A stretch of DNA of 49,213 bases from Christensenella sp. UBA7102. GTDB taxonomy: Bacteria; Bacillota; Clostridia; Christensenellales; UBA1750. The position numbers and the translations under genes are program-made. Of this stretch, positions 23,517-31,531 are shown piece after piece (within the stretch, counting starts at the first letter, position 1; the number at the start of each line of letters is the position of its first letter). Location: positions 32,014-81,226 of the forward strand of contig DKYK01000022.1 of assembly GCA_002492415.1 (NCBI GenBank). The letters run 5' to 3'. The notes under the pieces were generated by a model that was not told the origin of the DNA, did not search any database, and saw only the letters and a list, made by a program, of their open reading frames with translations.

Positions 23517-23785
23517 ATGGGTTTTCTCAGGGAGTACTGCGAGAGCTGGGAGGAGGACACCCGGTGGAAACGGGGAGACGATCTTCCAGTGCGCGTTCGG
23601 CGCGGGTGCGTGCACTACCTGTCCACAGATCTCAGCGTCTGCTACCTTGCCGACACCATAAACGCCATGGACGGTGCGCTGTTCGCGCAGTACATGCGTT
23701 ACACCTCTTCGTCTGCAAGCGGCCTGACATGGCGGACGGCGGGCCTTTCAGTCACGTCCTCGATGTCTCCCGGAAGGGGACGTAA
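23517..23785 (+). pseudogene. Small gene of unknown function, apparently frameshifted
   Basis: ATG at 23517 has an excellent GGAGG 8 nt upstream. The initial frame encodes MGFLREYCESWEEDTRW up to about QYMRYT (near 23705) and looks like real protein. After that the frame becomes Ser-rich and runs past a terminator into the antisense of the PBP gene (stop at 23864). The -1 frame, by contrast, reads RPDMADGGPFSHVLDVSRKGT and stops at 23785, 4 nt before the terminator stem. Joining the frames near 23705 gives an 88-90 residue protein. A one-base deletion, real or from sequencing, is the simplest cause. No family was recognised. Confidence 0.5.
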
Positions 23786-23788
23786 TGT

Positions 23789-23819
23789 AAAAAGACGATG
23801 CGCCATGCATCGTCTTTTT
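23789..23819. terminator. Bidirectional terminator
   Basis: 13-bp stem AAAAAGACGATGC / GCATCGTCTTTTT with a 5-nt loop, serving the small gene and the convergent PBP gene. Confidence 0.9.
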
Positions 23820-23830
23820 GCAAATGTTGG

Positions 23831-25954
23831 TTACGGCATCAGCAGCTCGCGCACGAGATCGTAGCGAATGGTGCCCTTGTAGTTGGCGGGCAGCTCAAGA
23901 GTGACGCAGACAAGGCGGTTATAGTCCGCGCCTTTGACAAAGGCGATGAACCAGGCGAGCTCACGCGTCTTGTCGTTACCGATTTCAGCGGTGCCGGTCT
24001 TGCCGCAGATGGTCAGACCGGAGATTTCCGCCTTGCGTCCAGACCCTTCTTCCACCACGCGCTCGAGCATGGGCACGATGGTATCCACAGCGTGTTGAGA
24101 AATCACGTCCTGCCTCCAGGCAACGGAAGGGAATTCCTCGACCACCTCATAGCTGTCGCCCACCATGCTGCGCGTGGCCTTGACCAGGCGAGGCTGTATG
24201 ATGTCGCCGCCGTTGGCCATGCTGGAGAAAATGCACGCCATTTGCAGTGGAGAGATCTGCAGCTCGCCCTGACCGTAGCCGGTGGACGCGAGCAGATGGC
24301 GATTTTCGTAGTTACCGCTTTTCAGATAGCTGGGCATGGAGACGCGCAGATCAAAGGGGATGCGCTCGTCAAAGCCGATCTTCTTTAAGAAGGGCTCCAG
24401 AACATCCCAGCCCGCCTTGAGCGCGACATCGGCAAAGTAGATGTTGTCCGACTTGGTGATGGCGTTGCTCATATTGACGGGCCCGGAGTAGTTGGATACG
24501 CGCGTGATGGGCGGGTAGGGCCAATAGCCTTTGGGCGTCCACTGTCGTTTGACAATTTCGCCGGTGAATTCGTAATTCTCATTGACCACGCCGTTATCCA
24601 GGCACATTGCAGCGATGAAGGGCTTGATTGTGGAGCCGGGAATGTACGAACCCTGCACTGCGCGGTTGTACAGTGGGCTGTTGGATTCCTCATCCACGTA
24701 AGAAGCCAGCGTGTCGGGATCGGAATTGATGACAAAGAGATTGGGGTCAAAGTCTGGAAAGCTGGAAATGGCAAGAACGTCGCCCGTGGTGGGGTCCAGC
24801 ACGACAGCAGCGCCCGCGTTGCCTTCTTCCGCCAGCGTCGCCAATATGTCCTCGGCGCGCTTTTGCAGGTCGTAATCCAGCGTTACTTCCAGGTCCAGGC
24901 CGTCCACCGCGTCCTTGCGCGCGACGGTGCCCAGGCGCTGGCCGTCCTTGGCATACAGATCCAGAGAATACCCCTTCGTACCGCACAGCGTACTCTCATA
25001 GGCGGCTTCCAGGCCGGTACGACCCACATAGGAAGAGATGTCGTACTTCTCCGGATCCAGCGCGTCCAGCTCTTCTGCCGTGATGGCGGAGGCATAGCCC
25101 ATGGAGTGGGCAAAGAAGCTTCCCTGCGGGTAGTAGCGAATGGGCGTGATGGAGGTGCGATCGACCTTGACGCCGGGCATCGTGCACAGCGCGCGCTCCG
25201 TCGCATCCGAGATCCCCCCTGGCGCAAAGACCTTGATTACGACGGAATCGTACTTTTCCGCGGTGGAGGAGGTGAGTTTTTTTTCTACCTCCGTCGTGGT
25301 CATGGAGAGTATGGAGGCCAGCGCGGTGACAGTATAGCTGTAGTCCTCGATGAGCGAGGGCTGAACATATACGCTCTCGCCATAAGAATTGATTGCATAG
25401 GCGTTGTGCTGGCTGTCCAGTATCTCGCCGCGGGCGGGGCGCAGCGTGCGCAGCCGAACCTCGGTCGAGGAGGTCAGCGCGGTAAAAATCACCGCGGGAG
25501 TCCAATTCATATAGAAGGTCTGATCGTTCTCGGAGTAGTCCAGGTTGAACACCACAGCCTGCGTAAATTCACCCAGCAGCGGGCTGACATAGGTCAGCGT
25601 CGCTTCCTGCATATAGCGCTTACCCGCCTCCATCGTCAGGGCGCCATAGGCGATACGCAATTCCGTCAAGCTTATCGCATCGTATATGTTCTGATGGCGC
25701 TGCGTGTAGTCGACCAGCGATATGGCCTCCTGCGTATCCGGCGCGAGCATGGCATAGCAGGAGCCGAAGTCATAGGCGTTGAGCTTCTGAATGTACTCGT
25801 TCAAAAAAGGCTTGGGATCCTGCTCAGGCTGCTGCGTGGGCTGAGAGGCGAGCTTATTCAAATCAATGGTGGTAGTGCTGGTTCCGCAACCTGAGAGCAG
25901 GCAGAGCAGGAGCACAATGGCGGCATATCGAAGCAAAAAACTTATTTTTTTCAT
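23831..25954 (-). CDS. Class B penicillin-binding protein, lipoprotein with an NTF2-like N-terminal domain
   Basis: 707 residues. Lipobox LLSGC (C23) replaces the usual membrane anchor. Residues 45-155 resemble the NTF2-like (MecA_N) domain of low-affinity PBPs; 165-345 form the PBP dimerisation domain (LRTLRPARGEILD, GRTGLEAAYE). The transpeptidase domain has the active-site S441-T-I-K444, S502-D-N504 and K652-T-G654. It cross-links peptidoglycan outside the membrane. The architecture matches PBP2a/PBP5fm-type and Bacillus PBP3 proteins, many of which bind beta-lactams weakly; resistance is an inference, not shown. The start has a GAGGAAG ribosome-binding site. It diverges from the XRE/YabE region. 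Confidence 0.93.
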   Translation of the reverse strand: MKKISFLLRYAAIVLLLCLLSGCGTSTTTIDLNKLASQPTQQPEQDPKPFLNEYIQKLNAYDFGSCYAMLAPDTQEAISLVDYTQRHQNIYDAISLTELRIAYGALTMEAGKRYMQEATLTYVSPLLGEFTQAVVFNLDYSENDQTFYMNWTPAVIFTALTSSTEVRLRTLRPARGEILDSQHNAYAINSYGESVYVQPSLIEDYSYTVTALASILSMTTTEVEKKLTSSTAEKYDSVVIKVFAPGGISDATERALCTMPGVKVDRTSITPIRYYPQGSFFAHSMGYASAITAEELDALDPEKYDISSYVGRTGLEAAYESTLCGTKGYSLDLYAKDGQRLGTVARKDAVDGLDLEVTLDYDLQKRAEDILATLAEEGNAGAAVVLDPTTGDVLAISSFPDFDPNLFVINSDPDTLASYVDEESNSPLYNRAVQGSYIPGSTIKPFIAAMCLDNGVVNENYEFTGEIVKRQWTPKGYWPYPPITRVSNYSGPVNMSNAITKSDNIYFADVALKAGWDVLEPFLKKIGFDERIPFDLRVSMPSYLKSGNYENRHLLASTGYGQGELQISPLQMACIFSSMANGGDIIQPRLVKATRSMVGDSYEVVEEFPSVAWRQDVISQHAVDTIVPMLERVVEEGSGRKAEISGLTICGKTGTAEIGNDKTRELAWFIAFVKGADYNRLVCVTLELPANYKGTIRYDLVRELLMP

Positions 25955-26054
25955 GTTTATTCTTCCTCATCGCACAAAGTCTGTCGTCGGGATTTGACGC
26001 TACACTGTATATTATGACGTAAAACCTCCCTTCTGTAAAGACAGGAAATCGCTA

Positions 26055-26076
26055 CAGAATTGTTTCATTTTTACCT
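26055..26076 (+). repeat. 22-bp direct repeat, copy 1
   Basis: CAGAATTGTTTC followed by ATTTTTACCT. It matches copy 2 at 26955-26976 at 20 of 22 positions, same orientation, exactly 900 bp apart. Copy 1 lies about 100 bp upstream of the divergent PBP start. Confidence 0.75.
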
Positions 26077-26162
26077 CATAATATATAGATGCAGAGAAAG
26101 AAGCTGCGAGCAGGCGATGGAATTGAGATGCGGCGCCACTGCCATGAAGGAATGCTCTGCAA

Positions 26163-26367
26163 TGGATAAAATAACGCAAGAAGCACGCCATCAACGAGTA
26201 ATGAAATGACCTACGCAAGAACAATGCGGAGTAAGCGCCGCATTGAAGCGGCAGCGCTTGAAGCAAAAAATCGTGTACAAGCGGCACAAGAGATACGACG
26301 GATAGCTCGGAATTGGATGGTTGTCGCTGTCATAAGAAAACGCTCAATCATCCCGCAATCGTATTAG
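26163..26367 (+). pseudogene. Short ORF remnants, first part resembling a transposase N-terminus
   Basis: ATG at 26163 gives MDKITQEARHQRVMK and a stop at 26210; the first ten residues recall the start of IS481-like transposases in Clostridia (recognition from memory). An overlapping ATG at 26206 gives 53 residues of basic helical sequence (MTYARTMRSKRRIEAAALEA...) ending at 26367. Neither part is complete, so a decayed insertion is the best guess. Confidence 0.25.
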
Positions 26368-26417
26368 AAAAGTCGTGGTTCGCGGCACTGGAAGTGTCGG
26401 AAACCAACGACTTTTCT
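26366..26417. terminator. Terminator-like hairpin
   Basis: AGAAAAGTCGT / ACGACTTTTCT arms, with an inner GGTT / AACC extension, around a partly paired loop. It could stop transcription on either strand; no intact gene ends directly beside it. Confidence 0.5.
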
Positions 26418-26514
26418 GCATCAGGGGGGATTGTTTTGTTGAGGGCTTACTGTAATTGTGTGAAAATTCGGCAATCATCAGCCTGTGAAATCCACAGACA
26501 GAGCCATTTTTCAT

Positions 26515-26784
26515 CTACGCGGCTTCTTCATCCGGATTTAGTATAATGGCACACAATTTGTTGAGAAGAAGAATTCTTTCCGGCACGGGCAGCAGAGAGA
26601 ACAGGACCACAACGGAAAAAGCAGAGAAGCCATATTTTCCGTTTTGAAGGGCCGAGCAAGCTCTGGGAGAAATTCCCAGCTTTTCTGCCAGTTTTTCCTG
26701 CGTGATTCCCGATGAATAATAAATTGTGTTTAGAGCATTTCGCAGACAGGTGTTCATTTGTGTCTTACGTTTGGATTTGTTCAT
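26515..26784 (-). CDS. Small XRE-family helix-turn-helix regulator
   Basis: 89 residues. Residues 18-60 form an XRE/Cro-type helix-turn-helix (TIYYSSGITQEKLAEKLGIS, then RACSALQNGKYGFS), with a hydrophobic helix (VVVLFSLLPVPERILLLNKL) that probably supports dimerisation. A textbook AGGAGG lies 8 nt before the ATG at 26784, which decides this start; the same frame stays open to 28125 across the YabE gene, but that extension is an antisense shadow. It lies between two divergently arranged envelope genes (PBP and YabE-like) and inside a pair of 22-bp direct repeats, so these promoters are plausible targets. Targets are not shown. Confidence 0.75.
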   Translation of the reverse strand: MNKSKRKTQMNTCLRNALNTIYYSSGITQEKLAEKLGISPRACSALQNGKYGFSAFSVVVLFSLLPVPERILLLNKLCAIILNPDEEAA

Positions 26785-26954
26785 CAGTAAAACCTCCTGA
26801 AATAGAATCAGGAAAATCTTACCAGCGACAGAAGTATACATCCATGAAGCACACTTCTTGCTATGCAATTTTATATGCCTTTTTGTGCAGTAGGTGCGCG
26901 GCTTGCAAGATACAGGGCGAAAAATCAGGAAAGTTGTCTGCAAGACTATCCGCT

Positions 26955-26976
26955 CAGAATTGTTTCGTTTTGACCT
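26955..26976 (+). repeat. 22-bp direct repeat, copy 2
   Basis: CAGAATTGTTTC followed by GTTTTGACCT, differing from copy 1 at two positions. It ends 5 nt before the -35 box of the YabE promoter, a position suited to a regulator-binding site. Confidence 0.75.
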
Positions 26977-26981
26977 GAAAT

Positions 26982-27010
26982 TTGACTTATGTGCATAAAT
27001 AACGTAAAAT
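26982..27010 (+). promoter_or_regulatory. Promoter of the YabE-like gene and rsmA
   Basis: TTGACT, 17-nt spacer, TAAAAT, about 42 nt before the start. Confidence 0.78.
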
Positions 27011-27051
27011 AAGAACGGAAAAATATTTTCGCAGGAAAGAGAGGCAATGCA

Positions 27052-28353
27052 ATGGCTAATATCGGTACGCAGAACCGAGTGCCGAAGCCCGATCGGAAAA
27101 AGAACCGGAGAGGCCGCCTTGTACGCGTGTGGAACCGATTGGTGCAGTGGGTAGAGACAGGGCTGTATTGGGCACTGTATGCCCTCAGAGCCGCGCGGGC
27201 ATTCTGCCGCGGAATGTTTAGCATCATAGAGCAGATGCAGCCTACGGTGCGCGCGCTGTGCATCGCGGTGGCATGCGTGGCGGTGCTGGGCGGTGTGCTG
27301 AGCATCCGGCCTGCGCTGCAGCTGATGACCGCAAAGAAGGTCACGCTCAGCGACGATGGCCTTGCGGTAGAGGTGCGGACGCATTCGGGCACCGTGGCAG
27401 ACCTGCTGATGGAATACAACATTGTGCTGGGTGAGGGCGACGTGGTTTATCCCGAACTCGCCGATCCTGTGGCGGGCGGGTGCGAAGTGCTGGTGCGCCG
27501 CGCTGTGCCGGTAAGCGTCAGCGCAGATGGACAGACGCGTCGCATCTCGCTGCTTAACGGCACGGTGGGAAAGGCGCTCTATCTTGCGGGCGTCACGGTG
27601 GACGCAGACGACATCGTTACCCCCGCGCTTACGGAGCCCGTGACCTCGGGCATGGAGATCACGGTCAGCCGTGTGCAGATCAGCACGGAGGTAGAGCAGC
27701 GCAGGCTTAAATATCGCGTCACCTACCAGGACGACGACGACCTGTATATCGGGACCGAGGAAATGGTTAAACAGGGCAGCGAGGGCGTTAAAGAAGTGAC
27801 GCTGCGCGTGGTAACAGTGGATGGAGTGGAAACCGAACGCACCGTGGTCAGCGAGGAAGTGGTTGAGCCGGCGCAGAATCGCGTCGTAGCGCAGGGCACA
27901 AAGCCCACGCCGACGCCCAAACCCACCGCCACGCCCAAGAAGACGGCATCCACCACCAAGAAGGCAACCAATACCCCGAAGCCCACCAAGAGCGCTGCGC
28001 CTAAAAAGACGCCCGACCCCGACAAAAAGCAAGCCAGCGATGTGACGGACAACACCATCACGGTGGATGGGAAGACCTACACGTATGAAAAGACGCTCTC
28101 CGTGATGATCACTGCTTATACGCATACCGGGCGCAAGACCTCCACGGGCGTGTGGCCCAGCGTGGGCACCGTGGCGGTGGATAAGAGCGTCATTCCCTAC
28201 GGCACCAAGCTTTACATTCCCGGATATGGCTTTGGCGTGGCGCAGGATACCGGCGTGTCAGGAAACCACATCGACGTCTTCTTTGACACGGAAGCCGAGT
28301 GCAATCAATTTGGCCGCAAACGCGATCGCACCATTTATATTTTGGGAGACTAA
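27052..28353 (+). CDS. YabE-like cell-wall protein: ubiquitin-like (DUF348), G5 and 3D domains
   Basis: 433 residues. A basic cytoplasmic N-terminus precedes one membrane helix (about 65-85). Then come DUF348-type repeats (KKVTLSDDGLAVEVRTHSG; VSVSADGQTRRISL), a G5 domain (about 205-285), a Lys/Thr/Pro-rich linker, and a C-terminal 3D domain. That domain has three conserved Asp segments: VAVDKSVIPYGTKLYI, AQDTG and HIDVFF. Such proteins resemble resuscitation-promoting factors and peptidoglycan lytic transglycosylases, remodelling the wall from the outer membrane face. The next gene, rsmA, matches the conserved Bacillus yabE-rnmV-ksgA order except that rnmV is missing. Confidence 0.9.
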   Translation: MANIGTQNRVPKPDRKKNRRGRLVRVWNRLVQWVETGLYWALYALRAARAFCRGMFSIIEQMQPTVRALCIAVACVAVLGGVLSIRPALQLMTAKKVTLSDDGLAVEVRTHSGTVADLLMEYNIVLGEGDVVYPELADPVAGGCEVLVRRAVPVSVSADGQTRRISLLNGTVGKALYLAGVTVDADDIVTPALTEPVTSGMEITVSRVQISTEVEQRRLKYRVTYQDDDDLYIGTEEMVKQGSEGVKEVTLRVVTVDGVETERTVVSEEVVEPAQNRVVAQGTKPTPTPKPTATPKKTASTTKKATNTPKPTKSAAPKKTPDPDKKQASDVTDNTITVDGKTYTYEKTLSVMITAYTHTGRKTSTGVWPSVGTVAVDKSVIPYGTKLYIPGYGFGVAQDTGVSGNHIDVFFDTEAECNQFGRKRDRTIYILGD

Positions 28354-28373
28354 CAGGCAAAGGAACGGAAAAG

Positions 28374-29237
28374 ATGACGACAAGTGAGATCATGACGTTG
28401 CTCCAGGCGCGTGGCTTTCGGTTTACGCACAGCCTGGGACAGAATTTCCTCGTGGACGAGGACATATTGGAAGAAATCGTGGAGCGGGCTGCGGTTTCCG
28501 GCCGCAATGTACTGGAAATCGGCGCGGGCGCGGGCTGCCTGACGCAGGCGCTTGCACGGCGGGCAAAGCGTGTGCTGGCCATTGAGATCGATGAGAAGCT
28601 GATGCCGGTGCTGGAAACGGTGCTGGGGCCCTGCAAAAATGTGCGGTGCGTGCAAGGCGACGCGCTCAAGCTGGACCTTGAGGCATTGACGAGGGATGCT
28701 TTTGACGGCGAAGCCTTTGACGTAGTGGCGAATCTACCATATTATATCACCACGCCCGTGCTCTTTCGTCTGCTGGAGGGAGAACTGCCGCTGGAGCGCA
28801 TCTGTGTGATGCTGCAGAAGGAGGCGGTCGCGCGCGTCACAGCGCGGCCCGGTGTGAAGGAATATGGGCCGCTGGCCATCCAGTGCGCCTACCGTGCGGA
28901 CATCGAAACCATTGTGCATGCCGCGCCACACTGCTTTGTGCCGCAGCCGCATGTGGAGTCCGAGGTCATTGCACTGGATCTGCGTCCTTATCCTGTTCAG
29001 GTGGAGGAAAAGGCGTTCATGCGCCTGGTTAAGTCCTGTTTCCTGATGCGACGCAAGACGCTGGTCAATAACCTGATGGCCTATGGCCTTGCCAGGAACG
29101 AGGCGGAAGATGCGGTGCGAGCCTGTTCATTACCTCCCTCTGTGCGCGCGGAGGCGCTGGATCTGGACCAGTTTCTTTCTTTATTCTGTAAAATTTCCCT
29201 CCAGGGTGATTCAACGGAAGAAGAAAAGGGTAAATAA
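28374..29237 (+). CDS. rsmA: 16S rRNA (adenine1518/1519-N6)-dimethyltransferase
   Basis: 287 residues, normal for KsgA/RsmA. It shows HSLGQNFLVD at the start, the SAM-binding loop LEIGAGAGCLT, an acidic AIEID loop, and the catalytic NLPYYITTP. The C-terminal region (VESEVIALDL, RRKTLVNNL) is the helical domain that docks on the 30S subunit. It dimethylates two adjacent adenines in helix 45 late in 30S assembly; loss gives kasugamycin resistance in known species. The ATG at 28374 is used (AAAGGAA upstream), 20 nt after the YabE stop, so the two form an operon. Confidence 0.96.
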   Translation: MTTSEIMTLLQARGFRFTHSLGQNFLVDEDILEEIVERAAVSGRNVLEIGAGAGCLTQALARRAKRVLAIEIDEKLMPVLETVLGPCKNVRCVQGDALKLDLEALTRDAFDGEAFDVVANLPYYITTPVLFRLLEGELPLERICVMLQKEAVARVTARPGVKEYGPLAIQCAYRADIETIVHAAPHCFVPQPHVESEVIALDLRPYPVQVEEKAFMRLVKSCFLMRRKTLVNNLMAYGLARNEAEDAVRACSLPPSVRAEALDLDQFLSLFCKISLQGDSTEEEKGK

Positions 29238-29269
29238 AGTTAACACAAAAACGAATGGAGGAACGATCT

Positions 29270-29812
29270 ATGGAAAACATCAAGGGAACCAAGACCGAAG
29301 CAAACCTGCTGGCCGCCTTCTCCGGGGAGTCCCAGGCCCGCAATAAGTACACCTACTACGCGTCAGCCGCCCGCAAGGAAGGCTATGTGCAGATCGCCAA
29401 GTTCTTCGAGGAGACTGCTGGAAACGAGAAGGAGCACGCCAAGATCTGGTTCAAGCTCCTGCACGACGGCGCTGTTCCCGCTACCGCTGAGAACCTCAAG
29501 GACGCCGCCGCAGGCGAGAACTACGAGTGGACCGAGATGTACGCGCAGTTCGCCAAGGAAGCGAAGGAAGAGGGGTTTATCCGCATCGCCGCGCTCTTTG
29601 AGATGGTGGGCGCCATCGAAAAAGAGCATGAGGAGCGCTACAACAAGTTGCTGCAGAACCTCGAGGCGGGCCAGGTGTTTGCCCGCGGCGACGAGATGAT
29701 GTGGATTTGCTCCAACTGCGGCCACATCCACTTCGGCAAGAACGCGCCCCAGGTCTGTCCCGTTTGCGCGCATCCGCAGGCTTACTTTGAGCTGCGCGCG
29801 ACCAATTACTGA
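29270..29812 (+). CDS. Rubrerythrin
   Basis: 180 residues. It has a four-helix ferritin-like di-iron domain with two Glu/His clusters (FSGESQARNKY, GNEKEHAKIWF, GAIEKEHEERY) and a C-terminal rubredoxin-like iron site (CSNCGH and CPVCAH). It reduces hydrogen peroxide in the cytoplasm of anaerobes using electrons from NADH-linked carriers. The ATG at 29270 is preferred over 29255 because GGAGG at 29257-29261 lies 8 nt upstream. It follows rsmA by 32 nt, so it may share that transcript, though no dedicated promoter was spotted. Confidence 0.96.
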   Translation: MENIKGTKTEANLLAAFSGESQARNKYTYYASAARKEGYVQIAKFFEETAGNEKEHAKIWFKLLHDGAVPATAENLKDAAAGENYEWTEMYAQFAKEAKEEGFIRIAALFEMVGAIEKEHEERYNKLLQNLEAGQVFARGDEMMWICSNCGHIHFGKNAPQVCPVCAHPQAYFELRATNY

Positions 29813-29825
29813 TCAATCTAATAAG

Positions 29826-29861
29826 AAAAGCCGCTGTCCGCAAGCGCGGATAGCGGCTTTT
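29826..29861. terminator. Bidirectional terminator
   Basis: 16-bp stem with arms 29826-29841 and 29846-29861, A- and T-tract ends, between rubrerythrin and the convergent MATE gene. Confidence 0.92.
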
Positions 29862-29873
29862 GTCATGCCGAAA

Positions 29874-31271
29874 TCAGGCGGCCTTGACGCCGGTGATGGC
29901 CTTGGTGCGCCATTTGCCAATGCGGAAGGCGACGGTGGTGATGAGGGCGCCCATCACCCAGGAGATGAGCAGAGAGAAGAACAGCGCCTCGGGAGAACCG
30001 GTGGGGTACTCGGGCGTGCGCGTGAAATACGCCCAGATGTAGGCGATGGGCACACGCAGCGCTACGGTGGTGATCAGCGAGATCCACATGGGAGTCATGG
30101 TGTCGCCCGCGCCGCGCATGATGCCGGAGAGTACCTGCGTCACAGCCATTGCAATGTAACCGACCGCGATGGTGCGCATCATCTGCATGCCAAGGGCGAC
30201 GACCGCGCCGGTTTGGGTGAACATGTGCATCAGGTTTTCGCCAAAGAGCAGGATGCAGGCGGTCAGCACTACTGCGCAGCCCACTGCCAGCTTCAGGCCG
30301 TCGCGGGTGCCGCGATGCACGCGGTCGGTGAGTCCGGCGCCCATGTTCTGCCCGGCAAAAGTGGTCATGGCGGTGCCAAAGGTGAAGTTGGGCATCATCG
30401 CAAAGCCGTCCACGCGCATGACGACGGTGTTGCAGGCGATGACGTTGGTGCCCATGGAGTTGGTCAGGCTCTGCACCACGATCATGGACAGGGAGAAGAT
30501 GGCCTGCGTGATGCCCGAGGGCAGACCGAGACGGGCGAGTTCCAGCGCGTAGGACTTATCCAGCTTGAGCGTTTCGCGCGTCAGATGCACCACGTTCTTC
30601 ATGCGGAATAGGCGCACCAGGCACAGAATCGCAGAGATGAGCTGCGAGAGGATGGTCGCCCAAGCGACGCCTGCGACGCCCAGCCGGAACGTGATGACAA
30701 ACAGCAGGTCCAATGCAATGTTCAATCCACAGGCCACCAGCAGGAACAGCAGGGGGGAGATGGAATCGCCTAACCCGCGCAGCACACCCGAGATGATGTT
30801 GTAAAAACCGCTGCCGATGATGCCGATAAAGATGATGATCATGTAATCACAGGCCATGTCGTACACCTCGGGCGGCGTGTTGAGCACGGACATCAGAGGC
30901 CGGGTGAGCAGCACGCCCGCGATCATCATCGCAAAGCCAGACAAAAAGGTCAGCGTGATGCAGTTGCCCATTGTTTTGGACAGCTGCTCCTGCTGCTTCG
31001 CGCCAAAGTATTGGGATACCATGATGCCCGCGCCCGTTGAGATGCCCACGAACAGCACAATGAGCAGGTTGATGACCGGTCCACTCGCACCGACGGCAGC
31101 GAGTGCGTTATCGCCTACGTATTTGCCTACCACGATGCTGTCTACCGTGGAATAGAGCTGCTGGGCAAGGTTGCCGATCAGCAGCGGGATGGAGAATTGG
31201 ACGATGTTGCGCATGGGATTTCCCACCGTCATGTCCTGTACATCGAATAGTTTTGTCAATCCCTTTGACAT
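29874..31271 (-). CDS. MATE family multidrug/cation efflux transporter
   Basis: 465 residues and about twelve membrane helices in two homologous halves. Family features include the start NPMRNIVQFSIPLLIGNLAQQLY, VGASGPVINLLI, GVLRGLGDSISPLL in the first half and SGIMRGAGDTMTPM in the second. It exports cationic drugs or metabolites using sodium or proton gradients. The 31271 start has a GGGAGTGG ribosome-binding site and follows a sigma-A promoter. It is a single-gene unit. Confidence 0.93.
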   Translation of the reverse strand: MSKGLTKLFDVQDMTVGNPMRNIVQFSIPLLIGNLAQQLYSTVDSIVVGKYVGDNALAAVGASGPVINLLIVLFVGISTGAGIMVSQYFGAKQQEQLSKTMGNCITLTFLSGFAMMIAGVLLTRPLMSVLNTPPEVYDMACDYMIIIFIGIIGSGFYNIISGVLRGLGDSISPLLFLLVACGLNIALDLLFVITFRLGVAGVAWATILSQLISAILCLVRLFRMKNVVHLTRETLKLDKSYALELARLGLPSGITQAIFSLSMIVVQSLTNSMGTNVIACNTVVMRVDGFAMMPNFTFGTAMTTFAGQNMGAGLTDRVHRGTRDGLKLAVGCAVVLTACILLFGENLMHMFTQTGAVVALGMQMMRTIAVGYIAMAVTQVLSGIMRGAGDTMTPMWISLITTVALRVPIAYIWAYFTRTPEYPTGSPEALFFSLLISWVMGALITTVAFRIGKWRTKAITGVKAA

Positions 31272-31314
31272 ACTTTTGAAACCACTCCCGTTCCATATTT
31301 ATCAATATGTTTCT

Positions 31315-31343
31315 ATTCTACCGTAAATAAAAAGTGATTGCAA
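31315..31343 (-). promoter_or_regulatory. Promoter of the MATE gene
   Basis: On the minus strand: TTGCAA, 17-nt spacer, TAGAAT. Confidence 0.72.
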
Positions 31344-31464
31344 CACTGTTTTAGGACGGCTTTTTTTAAGAAAAGCGTTATTGGAAGATTGACTTGGCTA
31401 GATGTACGGCAGTTAGAAAGAAAGCATGGAAAAGGCCGAAGGCGTGTTGTGCGCTGTTCTCACC

Positions 31465-31493
31465 TTGATAAAAGCAGGCTGCTGTTGTAAAAT
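31465..31493 (+). promoter_or_regulatory. Promoter of the Imm-5-like gene
   Basis: TTGATA, 17-nt spacer, TAAAAT, 38 nt before the start. Confidence 0.72.
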
Positions 31494-31531
31494 GCTAGGC
31501 TATATAAAGCGCCGAGTAAGGGGGAAAGAGC

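Larger units (their letters stand above)
25955..26514. other. Lower-GC intergenic interval with gene remnants
   Basis: No intact gene longer than 60 codons is convincing here. The interval holds one copy of a 22-bp direct repeat, a possible transposase-start remnant, a short basic ORF and a terminator-like hairpin. GC is visibly lower than in flanking genes, suggesting past insertion or decay. Confidence 0.5.

Noticed and set aside
26012..26287. 91-codon minus-strand frame in the low-GC interval
   Set aside because: No ribosome-binding site, no recognisable domain, Ser/Phe/Leu-rich composition; it ends inside the direct repeat region.
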